Shown one piece after another: positions 24,421 to 32,650 of a DNA stretch of 48,177 bases (positions are counted from its first letter, which is position 1; each line of letters starts with the position of its first letter). The notes under the pieces were generated by a model that was not told where the DNA came from, did not search any database, and worked only from the letters and a program-made list of their open reading frames with translations. The translations under genes were made by a program, and so were the position numbers. This stretch comes from an uncultured Bacteroidales bacterium (lineage in GTDB: Bacteria > Bacteroidota > Bacteroidia > Bacteroidales > UBA932), in the NCBI GenBank assembly GCA_946415345.1, contig CAMKRY010000005.1, positions 1 to 48,177 on the forward strand, read 5' to 3'.

Positions 24421-25020
24421 TTACTTGAAGCCAATCCGTTTTCTAGGCTCATTCTTTTTTGTTTCAATTCTTTCAGCCAGCTCTCCGATTGCCAGATAGA
24501 GGCTATCAATATCTTTACGCACATCTTCCGACAAATCGTTGACAGCCTCGAGGCTTTCTTCTTGTTCACGCTGCAGTAAGTCTACTCTTGCCCGTAGTTC
24601 CTTCAGTTCTGCGGAAAAGGAAGCCGTTGTCAGCAAGTACTCCCGGACTCGAACAAAAGCTCTCATGATAGCGATACTGACCTTAACTGCAATATCACTT
24701 TTCAATACCCCGGAAAGCATGGCAACTCCTTGCTCAGTAAAAGCGAATGGCGCGTATTTAGGATACTTCCCACGTGATTCTTCCATGGTCACAAATTGTG
24801 ACCTTATACTGATTATTAACGAGTTATACTCTTCTTGAGAAAGAGTAAACAGAAAATCGTCCGGGAATCGATCTATGTTTCTTCTAACCGCTTGCTTTAA
24901 TGCCTTTGTTTCAACTTGATACAACTTTGCAAGATCAAAATCCAGCATTACCTTCTTGCCCCTAATCTCATAAATCAGGTTCTGAATAGGAATCAATTCT
25001 TCATTCATACTCCTTGTCAT
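24421..25020 (-). CDS. ORF6N domain protein
   Basis: 199 aa; the real start may be the second Met (25008), which gives the common N-terminus MNEELIPIQNLI. Residues 10-95 form an ORF6N domain (IYEIRGKKVMLDFDLAKLYQVETKALKQAV, then FPDDFLFTLSQEE), a phage-related DNA-binding module. The region after it (FTEQGVAMLSGVL) is also typical of the family. The C-terminal 60 residues are a coiled coil. Such genes are frequent as single copies in Bacteroidota accessory DNA. No partner gene is apparent; it is convergent with the exonuclease. Confidence 0.85.
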   Translation of the reverse strand: MTRSMNEELIPIQNLIYEIRGKKVMLDFDLAKLYQVETKALKQAVRRNIDRFPDDFLFTLSQEEYNSLIISIRSQFVTMEESRGKYPKYAPFAFTEQGVAMLSGVLKSDIAVKVSIAIMRAFVRVREYLLTTASFSAELKELRARVDLLQREQEESLEAVNDLSEDVRKDIDSLYLAIGELAERIETKKNEPRKRIGFK

Positions 25021-25132
25021 TTTCTTCTCGCAATAATACGCACAATTAAAACAACTGTCAATAAAGGAATGTTGCCGGACAAGCAGATTTTTATCTTTCT
25101 TAACAACTTTGTCTGTTTCTTATAGAAAACCC

Positions 25133-25155
25133 GCGCCAGCGGCAATTACTGGCGC
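25133..25155. other. Inverted repeat GCGCCAG/CTGGCGC
   Basis: A 7-bp stem with a 9-base loop in the gap between the ORF6N gene and the ompH gene, 22 bp before the terminator at 25177. Possibly part of the same terminator region. Confidence 0.45.
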
Positions 25156-25176
25156 AGCGGAAAGCGGCAGGCATAC

Positions 25177-25208
25177 AAAAAAGCAGGGCCCGACGGGTCC
25201 TGCTTTTT
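25177..25208. terminator. Terminator at the end of the nadK-uppS-bamA-ompH operon
   Basis: AAAAAAGCAGG and CCTGCTTTTT pair around an 11-base loop that itself can pair (GCCCGACGGGT). A/T runs on both sides make it usable in both directions; it lies 19 bp after the ompH stop on the minus strand. It separates the accessory island from core genes. Confidence 0.88.
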
Positions 25209-25227
25209 GTTTCGCTATGCAGAAGGA

Positions 25228-25791
25228 TTACTGCTGCTGAGCCTGGGCCTGGGCGGCGAGCTCGGCCTGGAGGGACTCGAGCGTGCGGTCGGCGGGGATG
25301 CCGAGGGCCTTGCGGGCGGCAGCGGTCAGATCGATGGCCGTGGCCTCATCGTAGTAGAGGGCGGAAGAAGCATCGAAGAGAACGGTCAGTCCCTGCTCCT
25401 TGGCGAGGGATTTGACAGTCTCCTGAGCCTTCTGATAGATCGGAGCCATCAGCTCGTTCTGCTTCTGCTGAAGCTCGGCGGAAACGGACTGCTCATATTC
25501 CTGGAGGCTCTGGGTGATGCGCTGGAGCTCGTTCTCCTTGCTTTCCTTGATGGCAGCCGTCCAAGTACTGCTCTTCTGCTGGTAAGCCTGGACCTTGGTC
25601 TGATACTCGGCGTACATGGCCTGGAAAGTCTCTTCGGCGTCCTTCTGGAGGGCGGTGAAGGTGGTGCGGGCCTGGTCGGCTTCCGGCATGAGCTGGACGA
25701 GCTCGGAGAAGTTGACGTATCCGATCTTTACCTGCGCGGAGGCGGCGATGGAAAGGAGTGCTGCTGCAGCGATAAGGATAATCTTTTTCAT
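25228..25791 (-). CDS. ompH: OmpH/Skp-family periplasmic chaperone
   Basis: 187 aa. Signal peptide with cleavage expected after about residue 19 (LLSIAASAQ). The mature protein begins KIGYVNF, as in Skp/OmpH, continues as a long charged, Gln-rich coiled coil (about 40-130) and returns to a strand (GLTVLFDASS), the Skp fold. Skp holds unfolded outer-membrane proteins for BamA. It is downstream of bamA in the same direction, as usual in Bacteroidota, with 77 bp and a 30-bp repeat between them. The Gln/Ala tail (AAQAQAQQQ) is low complexity. Confidence 0.92.
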   Translation of the reverse strand: MKKIILIAAAALLSIAASAQVKIGYVNFSELVQLMPEADQARTTFTALQKDAEETFQAMYAEYQTKVQAYQQKSSTWTAAIKESKENELQRITQSLQEYEQSVSAELQQKQNELMAPIYQKAQETVKSLAKEQGLTVLFDASSALYYDEATAIDLTAAARKALGIPADRTLESLQAELAAQAQAQQQ

Positions 25792-25823
25792 AGTACTATG
25801 GTTTATTAATTATTATCGTTTTA

Positions 25824-25853
25824 AGATTTCTCGACTTCGCTCGAAATGACAAT
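25824..25853 (-). repeat. 30-bp palindromic repeat, copy 2 (bamA-ompH gap)
   Basis: Exact reverse complement of 7441-7470. As in copy 1, it occupies a short gap inside an operon of essential envelope genes. Confidence 0.85.
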
Positions 25854-25868
25854 TATTGTGCCTAAGGA

Positions 25869-28445
25869 TTAGAATTGCTGTCCGATCATGAAGTGGAACT
25901 GGCTGCCGCCGTTGACCGGATCGTCGAAGCCGTAGCCCCAGTCGATACCGAGCAGGCCGATCATCGGGAGGAAGACCCTCACGCCGAAGCCGGCGGAGCG
26001 CTTGATCTGGAACGGGTTGAAGTCACGGATGTCGGACCAGCAGTTACCGCCCTCGAGGAAGCCCAGGACGAAGATCGTGGACTGCGGCTGGAGGATGACC
26101 GGGTAGCGGAGCTCGACGGTGAACTTGTCGTAGACGTTACCGGCGTAACTGTAGCGGCTCTGGGAGTAAGGAGTCCGGATGTACGGAGTCAGCGAGTAGT
26201 TCTCGTAACCGCGCATGGCGATGATATCCGATCCGTACATGTTGTAGCCCGACATGCCGTCGCCGCCGACCTGGAAGCCCTCGAACGGGGAATAGCCCCA
26301 ATTGCGGTTGTAGTAACCGAGGTAGCCGAACTGGGCGCGGGACATCAGGACGAGGTCGCCGACAAGCTTGGTATAGACGGCGCCGCTGAATTTCCATTTG
26401 TGGTACTCGATCCACTTGTAGCGCTGCTCGGAGGTCCAGTTGTCATAGTTGACATCCTTCCAGGAACCCACGCTGATGCGATTGCCGTCCGCGTCGTAGC
26501 TGTGCTTGCGGAACAGGGAGAACGGAGGCGTCACCTGGAGCGTCGCGGAGAACTCGGAACCGGAACGGGGATAGATCATCTGGTCCGTGGAGTTGCGCGA
26601 CAGGCCGAGCGTGTAGCTGATATTGTGGGAGACACCGTCGTTGAACATGAAGTAACTGGAGGTCCAGTTCGTCAGGCGGTAGGTCTGCCAGCTGAGATTA
26701 TTATAAAGGACAAAGTAGTTGTCCGGCCATTTGAGGCGGTTGCCTATACCGGCCGTGAAGCCGAACACCTCGAACATCTTGTCCTTGGAGAGGATACCGA
26801 TGGCCAGATAGGAGTCGGTCATTCTCGAATAGTAACCGGAGAGCGACAGGGACGTCGGTTTCTTACCGAAGAGCCAGGGCTCCGTGAAGCTGGCGGACAG
26901 GGAGGTATAATAGGTACCGTTCGTCTGGAAACGGAAGGCCAGGTTCTGGGCATCGCCGAGCGGAACGGGGCGCCAGGCGCCCTTGTCGAACATGCGGCGG
27001 GTCGAGAAGTTGTTGAAGCTAACGCCGGCCGTGAGGACGAAGGTATTGCCGCCCCAGCCGCCGGAAAGCTCAAGCTGCGAAGAAGGTTTCTCCTGCACGT
27101 TGTAGACCAGGTCGACGGTATTGTTGGCCTGGTTCGGAAGGACGGAGAAGCCCTTGTTCGGGTCCATCGAATACTCCGGATCGAACTGTCCGAGGGAGGA
27201 AATCTCACGGATGGAGCGCTCGAAGTCGGACTGGCTGTAGAGCTCGCCCGGGCGGGTGAAGATCTGGCGGCGGACGACGCGTTCGTTGGTCAGGTCGTTG
27301 CCGTTGATGATGATCTCGTTCAGGGTCGCCTGCTTGCCCTCGACGATGCGCATCTCGACATCGACGGAGTCCTTGACGATGTTGACCTCCACGGGCGTGA
27401 CGTTGAAGAAGAGATAGCCGTTGTCGGTGTAGAGGCTGCGGACGGAGTACTCGTTCTGCTTGCCGCCGCCGAGAAGGCGATGGTTCATCGTGACGACGTC
27501 ATAGACATCGCCCTTCTTGATCTGGAGGATGCTGTTGAGGACGTCGGAACTGTAGACGGAGTTGCCCGTCCAGGTCACGTTGCGGAAATAGTAGCACTGG
27601 CCCTCGTCGAAATCCATGTCGATGGCGAGCCGGTTCGGCTTGACGTAGTAGATGCTGTCGCGGACGAGGCGGGCGTCGCGGTAGCCGCGCTCGTTGAAGG
27701 CCTCCATCACCGTCCGGCGGTCGTTGGCGTACTCCTTCTCCTTGAACTTCTTGCCGTGGAAGAAATTATACCAGCGGACGGACTTCGTCTTCTTCATCGC
27801 CTTGGCGAGCTTGTAGTCAGAGACGTTTTCGTTGCCGGAGAAGTTGATGTATTTCATGCGGACGCGGGGTCCCTTGTCGATGTTGAACTTGACGCGGATG
27901 GCGCTCTTGACGACGCTGTCGCGCTGGACGTCCACGTCCACATTCACCTTGAGAAAGCCCTTCTCCTTGAAATAGCGCTTGATGATGTCGACGGACGTGC
28001 TCTGGACATAGTCGGAGAACTCGCCGCCGCGGCGGTAATGGAGCCGCTCGTTGAGGTCTTTCTTTTCACCGCTGCGGATACCCGTGTAGTCCCAGGCGGA
28101 CATTCTCGGCCGCTCGGTGATGTCGAGACGGAGCCAGGCCGTATCGCGGGAGGCGCTCAGCGAGTCGATGCTGATGGCGATGTCCTCGAGGTAGCGCTGC
28201 TGCCACAGACGGCGGTGGATGGCGGAAATCTCGTCACCGGGGAGCTTGAGGCGCATGCCCTCGCGGAGACCGGAGATCTGCACGATCTGGTCCGACTTGA
28301 CATACTGGTTGCCGGCGACACGGACACCGCCGATGACGTAGGTCTTCGGGGCGTTGTAGTCGATGATGATGTCGTCATTCTGCGCCCGGGCGGAAAGGCC
28401 CGTCAGCGCAAACGCGGCAAGGAGTATGAGGCGGCGGATCTTCAT
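25869..28445 (-). CDS. bamA: Outer membrane protein assembly factor BamA
   Basis: 858 aa. Signal peptide (residues 1-22, ending ARAQ), then POTRA domains over about 30-430 (for example VGGVRVAGNQYVKSDQIV, MKYINFSGNENVSD, NEIIINGNDLTNERVV) and a 16-stranded beta-barrel to the C-terminus with the Omp85 features (SGGWGGNTF, VRGYEN-like MRGYENYSL) and a final strand FHFMIGQQF ending in Phe. BamA folds and inserts outer-membrane proteins. It follows uppS with a 33-bp gap and precedes ompH. The large plus-strand ORF 25875-29240 is its shadow. Confidence 0.96.
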   Translation of the reverse strand: MKIRRLILLAAFALTGLSARAQNDDIIIDYNAPKTYVIGGVRVAGNQYVKSDQIVQISGLREGMRLKLPGDEISAIHRRLWQQRYLEDIAISIDSLSASRDTAWLRLDITERPRMSAWDYTGIRSGEKKDLNERLHYRRGGEFSDYVQSTSVDIIKRYFKEKGFLKVNVDVDVQRDSVVKSAIRVKFNIDKGPRVRMKYINFSGNENVSDYKLAKAMKKTKSVRWYNFFHGKKFKEKEYANDRRTVMEAFNERGYRDARLVRDSIYYVKPNRLAIDMDFDEGQCYYFRNVTWTGNSVYSSDVLNSILQIKKGDVYDVVTMNHRLLGGGKQNEYSVRSLYTDNGYLFFNVTPVEVNIVKDSVDVEMRIVEGKQATLNEIIINGNDLTNERVVRRQIFTRPGELYSQSDFERSIREISSLGQFDPEYSMDPNKGFSVLPNQANNTVDLVYNVQEKPSSQLELSGGWGGNTFVLTAGVSFNNFSTRRMFDKGAWRPVPLGDAQNLAFRFQTNGTYYTSLSASFTEPWLFGKKPTSLSLSGYYSRMTDSYLAIGILSKDKMFEVFGFTAGIGNRLKWPDNYFVLYNNLSWQTYRLTNWTSSYFMFNDGVSHNISYTLGLSRNSTDQMIYPRSGSEFSATLQVTPPFSLFRKHSYDADGNRISVGSWKDVNYDNWTSEQRYKWIEYHKWKFSGAVYTKLVGDLVLMSRAQFGYLGYYNRNWGYSPFEGFQVGGDGMSGYNMYGSDIIAMRGYENYSLTPYIRTPYSQSRYSYAGNVYDKFTVELRYPVILQPQSTIFVLGFLEGGNCWSDIRDFNPFQIKRSAGFGVRVFLPMIGLLGIDWGYGFDDPVNGGSQFHFMIGQQF

Positions 28446-28478
28446 TCGCTAAAATTCAAACCTGCAAATATAGCAAGA

Positions 28479-29183
28479 TTATTTGACTTTTCCGTATCTT
28501 CTGTCCCTGCGGGCGTATTCCGCCAGCGCCTCCCGGAAGGCCTCTTTCCGGAAATCAGGCCAGAGAATCGGGGTGAAGTAAAACTCGGAATAGGCTGTCT
28601 GCCAGAGCAGATAGTTGGAGATGCGCTGCTCACCGGAGGTCCGGATCAGCAGGTCCGGATCCGGGATGTCGGCCGTCACGAGGAAACGGCTGAAATCGGA
28701 AGCGGAGAACTCCGTCCCGGGATGCGCGGCCATCACGGCGGCCATCTTTTTCGCCGCCTGGAGGATGTCCCATTTGCCGCTGTAGCTCAGGAAGAGAATC
28801 AGCGTCAGGGTCTCGTTCCGGGAAGTTTTTTGCATGATGTCGTCAATCTCGGCGTTGAGCGCCTCCGAAAGCTGGGCGCGGTTGCCGAGGACGACGAAAC
28901 GGATGCCGTTGTTCATGAAGGTTTCAAACTCGCCTTTCATGGACTTCATCATCAGCTCCATCAGGGTATTGACCTCCGATTCCGGGCGGCCCCAGTTCTC
29001 CTCGGAGAAAGCGAAAAGGGAAAGATACTTGACACCGCATTCGACGGCGGCTTCCGTGCATGCGCGCACGCTTTCAACGCCCTCGAAGTGGCCGAATGTC
29101 CGTTCCTGTCCCCTCTCCTTGGCCCAGCGTCCGTTGCCATCCATGATGATGGAGACGTGGGTCGGTATCTTGTTTATATCCAT
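28479..29183 (-). CDS. uppS: Undecaprenyl diphosphate synthase
   Basis: 234 aa cis-prenyltransferase that makes C55 undecaprenyl diphosphate, the lipid carrier for peptidoglycan and surface glycans. Motifs: IIMDGNGRWAK with catalytic D15, LFAFSEENWGR in the middle, and PDLLIRTSGEQRISNYLLWQ near the end, all conserved in UppS. It starts 4 bp after nadK ends and belongs to the nadK-uppS-bamA-ompH operon. Its product feeds MraY in the dcw cluster. Confidence 0.96.
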   Translation of the reverse strand: MDINKIPTHVSIIMDGNGRWAKERGQERTFGHFEGVESVRACTEAAVECGVKYLSLFAFSEENWGRPESEVNTLMELMMKSMKGEFETFMNNGIRFVVLGNRAQLSEALNAEIDDIMQKTSRNETLTLILFLSYSGKWDILQAAKKMAAVMAAHPGTEFSASDFSRFLVTADIPDPDLLIRTSGEQRISNYLLWQTAYSEFYFTPILWPDFRKEAFREALAEYARRDRRYGKVK

Positions 29184-29187
29184 ATTT

Positions 29188-30018
29188 CTATGCCAATCCG
29201 TTGTTTCTGCGGTCTTCTCCCCAGAAGAGACGGCTCGTGAGCGCAGCCACGAACTCGGACTTAGGGAGCTTGACCCGTTTGAGCGAAAATTGTGCCATTT
29301 CGATATGGATGTTCCAGTCCGGCTCGATTTCCATGGCGGTATTGTCCATGGTCATGGTCGCTTTGCCGTCGCGGCTGCGGAAAGTGATGTCAAGTTTCGC
29401 GGTCTCGGGGACGACCAGCGGACGGACGTTGAGGTTGTGCGGGGAAATCGGGGCGATGATGAGGACCTTCGTGTCGGGGAGGCAGATCGGGCCGCCGACG
29501 CTGAGGGAATAGGCCGTGGAACCGGAGCTCGTCGAGATGATCAGGCCGTCGGCCCAGTAGGTCGGGAGCATTTCGCCGTTGATGGCGACGTCGATGCCGA
29601 GGACGGCGCTGCCGATGCGGTGCAGCGAGACTTCGTTGACGGCATAGGGCAGGAAGCCGATCTGCTTGCGGGCGCCGGGGCCCTTGAGGGTCGCATTCAG
29701 CACGGTCCGGTATTCAATCCGGAACTCTCCCTGCATCAGGGCGTCCAGAACCTCGCCGGGACGGTTCTCGCAGAGGAAACCGATGCGGCCGAAATTCACG
29801 CCGAGGATCGGCAGGCCCACGTCGGAGACCACGTGTGCGGCGGAAAGGAAGGTACCGTCGCCGCCGACGCTCAGCACGAGATCCGTTTCGGGACGGATGT
29901 CGGCCTTGGATTCGATATCATAAAGCTCATAGGAAGCGTCCAGCAGCTGCTTGATCATGTCCTTGTACTCGGGCTTCTCCCGGAGCGACTTCCGCCTGAT
30001 GAATATGCCAATTTTCAT
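29188..30018 (-). CDS. nadK: NAD kinase
   Basis: 276 aa cytosolic enzyme phosphorylating NAD+ to NADP+. The GGDG motif is at residues 52-55 (LSVGGDGTFLSAA), NFGRIGFL follows, and the SSGSTAYSLSVGGP block, a NadK hallmark, is present. First gene of the operon; divergent from pdxJ across an 87-bp gap with promoter boxes for both directions, an arrangement common in Bacteroidota. Confidence 0.96.
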   Translation of the reverse strand: MKIGIFIRRKSLREKPEYKDMIKQLLDASYELYDIESKADIRPETDLVLSVGGDGTFLSAAHVVSDVGLPILGVNFGRIGFLCENRPGEVLDALMQGEFRIEYRTVLNATLKGPGARKQIGFLPYAVNEVSLHRIGSAVLGIDVAINGEMLPTYWADGLIISTSSGSTAYSLSVGGPICLPDTKVLIIAPISPHNLNVRPLVVPETAKLDITFRSRDGKATMTMDNTAMEIEPDWNIHIEMAQFSLKRVKLPKSEFVAALTSRLFWGEDRRNNGLA

Positions 30019-30048
30019 TTTTTATAACTGTATGCTCAATTCAGACTT

Positions 30049-30056
30049 CAAAATTA
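30049..30056 (-). promoter_or_regulatory. -7 box of the nadK operon
   Basis: TAATTTTG on the minus strand fits TAnnTTTG, 30 bp before the nadK ATG. No TTTG at the standard spacing. Confidence 0.55.
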
Positions 30057-30078
30057 ATCATTATTTGACAAATATGAC

Positions 30079-30086
30079 TATTTTTG
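30079..30086 (+). promoter_or_regulatory. -7 box of pdxJ
   Basis: TATTTTTG fits TAnnTTTG, 19 bp before the pdxJ ATG. A TTTG at 30064 is too close to be a standard -33 box. Confidence 0.6.
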
Positions 30087-30105
30087 TCTGTTAAATCGAA
30101 CAATC

Positions 30106-30828
30106 ATGACCCGTTTGAGCGTAAATATCAATAAAATTGCAACGATCCGCAACGCCCGCGGCGGGAATCTGCCCGACGTGACGAAGGCAGCCCTCGCCAT
30201 CGAGGATTTCGGCGCGGAAGGCATCACCGTCCACCCCCGACCCGACGAGCGCCATATCCGCTATGCGGACGTCCGGGAAATCCGCCCGCTGGTGCGCACA
30301 GAATTCAATATCGAAGGCAACCCGATTCCTTCGTTCATCGAGCTGGTGAGCGAGGTCGTTCCGGACCAGGTCACCCTCGTCCCGGACGCCCATGACGCCA
30401 TCACCTCCAATGCCGGCTGGGACACGATCCGCCACCGGGAATTCCTGACGGATGTCATCGCCCGTTTCAAGGCCCTGGGTATCCGTACGTCCGTTTTCGT
30501 GGACCCGAATCCCGAAATGGTCACCGGTGCAAAGGCCTGCGGCGCGGATCGGGTGGAACTCTACACCGCCGCCTACGCCGAGGAGTATGCCGCCGGCCGG
30601 GAGAAGGCCATCGCCCCCTATCTCGCGGCAGCGGAGGAAGCCCGCCGCGTCGGTCTCGGCCTGAACGCCGGCCACGACCTCAATCTCGAGAACCTGGAAT
30701 ACTTCATCCGGACCATCCCCTGGACGGACGAAGTCTCCATCGGTCACGCCCTCATCAGCGATGCGCTCTACATGGGTCTGGAGACCACTGTCAAGGCCTA
30801 CCTTTCCAAAGTCAAAATAAATGCTTAA
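30106..30828 (+). CDS. pdxJ: Pyridoxine 5'-phosphate synthase PdxJ
   Basis: 240 aa TIM-barrel enzyme that condenses 1-deoxyxylulose 5-phosphate and 3-amino-2-oxopropyl phosphate to pyridoxine 5'-phosphate (DXP-dependent vitamin B6 route). Family blocks seen: LSVNINKIATIRNARG at the N-terminus, GITVHPRPDERHI, FNIEGNP, TLVPD and GLNAGHDLNLENL. Full length. Its last codons carry the -7 box of the following lipoprotein gene. Confidence 0.96.
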   Translation: MTRLSVNINKIATIRNARGGNLPDVTKAALAIEDFGAEGITVHPRPDERHIRYADVREIRPLVRTEFNIEGNPIPSFIELVSEVVPDQVTLVPDAHDAITSNAGWDTIRHREFLTDVIARFKALGIRTSVFVDPNPEMVTGAKACGADRVELYTAAYAEEYAAGREKAIAPYLAAAEEARRVGLGLNAGHDLNLENLEYFIRTIPWTDEVSIGHALISDALYMGLETTVKAYLSKVKINA

Positions 30829-30833
30829 CTTTG
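30803..30833 (+). promoter_or_regulatory. Promoter of the OmpH-like lipoprotein gene
   Basis: TTTC at 30803-30806 (consensus TTTG), 19 bp spacer, TAACTTTG at 30826-30833. Near-ideal Bacteroidota promoter lying over the 3' end of pdxJ, 35 bp before the lipoprotein ATG. Confidence 0.75.
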
Positions 30834-30868
30834 CAGTTCACGCGCAAGTAAAAAAACAACGATAAAAA

Positions 30869-31489
30869 ATGAAAATGAACATGCTTCACTCCGGGATCCT
30901 CGGCCTCGCCGCCGCTTCGGTCCTGATGCTTTCCGCCTGCACGGCTTCCCAGAACGCTGAAAACAAGGGCGCTTCCGCCTCCGACTCCCTCGCCACCGTG
31001 ACGCCCGTCGCCGCCGGCGACATCGCCTATTTCAACCTTGACGAGGTCGTTGCCGGTTATGACCGCGCCGCCGACCTGATGAGCGAGTTCGAGAACAAGG
31101 CCAACAAGGAGCTCGGCAACCTCGAGCGCAAGGGCAAGCAGATCCAGTCCGACTACCAGAAACTCGTGGACAACGCCCAGAAGGGACTTATCCTCCAGTC
31201 TTCCGCCGAAAAGCAGGCCCAGGACATCCAGACCCGCCAGGACAAGTTCAACCAGGAGTACGCCAAGAAGCAGGAAGAGCTCGCCAATGAGCAGGCCGTC
31301 ATCAACAACAACGTCATGAATGACATCGCCGAATTCCTCAAGACCTATAACGAGACCCGCGGCTTCCGCCTCATCCTGACGAACCAGACCGGCCTTCTCT
31401 CCATCCCCGTGGCGCTGGCCGATCCGGGCATGAACATCACCCAGGACATCATCAACGGCCTCAACGAAGCCTACGTCGCAACCAAGTAA
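30869..31489 (+). CDS. OmpH/Skp-like lipoprotein
   Basis: 206 aa. Lipobox LSAC with the acylated Cys at residue 24, then a low-complexity Ala/Ser linker. From about residue 50 the Skp-like layout follows: IAYFNLDEV, a long charged coiled coil (about 70-155) and a C-terminal strand-helix (FRLILTNQTG). It is a membrane-anchored relative of the soluble OmpH at 25228. Role inferred as periplasmic chaperone; it may serve a different step because it is lipid-anchored. A glycosyltransferase gene follows after 15 bp. Confidence 0.85.
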   Translation: MKMNMLHSGILGLAAASVLMLSACTASQNAENKGASASDSLATVTPVAAGDIAYFNLDEVVAGYDRAADLMSEFENKANKELGNLERKGKQIQSDYQKLVDNAQKGLILQSSAEKQAQDIQTRQDKFNQEYAKKQEELANEQAVINNNVMNDIAEFLKTYNETRGFRLILTNQTGLLSIPVALADPGMNITQDIINGLNEAYVATK

Positions 31490-31504
31490 ACAGGATCCCT
31501 CCGC

Positions 31505-32650
31505 GTGAAAATCGCCTTCCTGTCCAGTTTCTACCCCCTTCGGGGAGGGATTGCCCAGTTCAATGCCGCCATGTACGGAGAACTGGGCAAAACCCATACT
31601 GTACGGGCCTGGAATTTCAAGCGGCAGTATCCCGGCATCCTCTTCCCCGGCAAAACGCAGTACGTTACGCCGGAGGATGATGCCACTCCCATCGAGACCG
31701 ACCGGACCCTCGACACGATCTGTCCCGTCAGCTGGTGCCGAACGGCCCGCCGCATCGCGGAATGGGAGCCGGACATCCTCGTCATGAAATACTGGATGTC
31801 CTGGTTCGCCCCTTCGCTGGGCCATGTCGCCCGCCGGCTCCGTAAGAAAGGCTGCACGGTCATCACGGTCCTCGATAATGTCATCCCCCACGAGCAGCGC
31901 TTTTTCGACAAGCCGCTGACCAAGTACTTCCTTCGCGGCAATGACGGATTCGTCGCCCTGTCCGACACGGTGCGGGACGACCTCCTCGCCCTTCGTCCCG
32001 ATGCCCCGAACATCCTCCTGCCGCATCCGCTCTACGACCATTTCGGTCCGAAAGCGGACCGTACGGAGGCGCTTCGCCGCTTCGGGCTGGACCCGGAAAA
32101 GAAGACCCTGCTGTTCTTCGGCCTGATCCGCGACTACAAGGGGCTGGACATCCTCATCGACGCCTTCGGGCAGCTTCCGGAGGACTACCAGCTGCTGATT
32201 GCCGGCGAACCGTATGGCCCGTTCGACAAGTATCAGAAGCAGATGGACGCCCTGCCGGGAAGGGACCGCATCAAGGCCTTCCCGCGGTATATCGACGACG
32301 CCGAGGTCAAGGAATTCTTCGGCGCAGCGGATCTCGTGGTCCTTCCCTACCGCAGCGCGACGCAGAGCGGCATCAGCTCCATCGCCTGCCATTTCGAGGT
32401 GCCGATGGTCGTCACCGACGTCGGCGGACTCAGGAGCACGCTCGGCGACACGGGCACAAGTATTGTAGTAAATCACCCCGATTCCGGAGAGATCCGGGAC
32501 GCGATCGAGGCTTATTTCGCGGATGCCCTTCTGCGGGAAAGCCTCGTGGAAGCCATGCGCCGGGAAAAGCGCAGGCTTTCCTGGAGCACCTTCTGCCGCG
32601 CCCTGACGGATTTTGCCGGAGAGCTAAAGACCGATAAGACGAAGAAATGA
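31505..32650 (+). CDS. GT4-type glycosyltransferase
   Basis: 381 aa from a GTG start (VKIAFLSSF region reads as the usual Rossmann strand; SFYPLRGGIAQF is the GT4 N-terminal glycine motif). Two-domain GT-B fold: acceptor domain to about residue 180, then donor domain with LLFFGLIRDYKGLDIL, and ADLVVLPYRSATQSGI, the E-x7-E-like region of retaining family 4 enzymes. Cytosolic or membrane-peripheral; acceptor and sugar are unknown. It overlaps the LysM gene by 4 bp (ATGA), so its product may act on the same envelope process. Confidence 0.88.
   Translation: MKIAFLSSFYPLRGGIAQFNAAMYGELGKTHTVRAWNFKRQYPGILFPGKTQYVTPEDDATPIETDRTLDTICPVSWCRTARRIAEWEPDILVMKYWMSWFAPSLGHVARRLRKKGCTVITVLDNVIPHEQRFFDKPLTKYFLRGNDGFVALSDTVRDDLLALRPDAPNILLPHPLYDHFGPKADRTEALRRFGLDPEKKTLLFFGLIRDYKGLDILIDAFGQLPEDYQLLIAGEPYGPFDKYQKQMDALPGRDRIKAFPRYIDDAEVKEFFGAADLVVLPYRSATQSGISSIACHFEVPMVVTDVGGLRSTLGDTGTSIVVNHPDSGEIRDAIEAYFADALLRESLVEAMRREKRRLSWSTFCRALTDFAGELKTDKTKK

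Noticed and set aside
25875-29240. Plus-strand ORF of 1121 aa
   Set aside because: Antisense shadow of bamA and uppS in a GC-rich genome, rich in Val, Asp, Glu and His as expected of such shadows.
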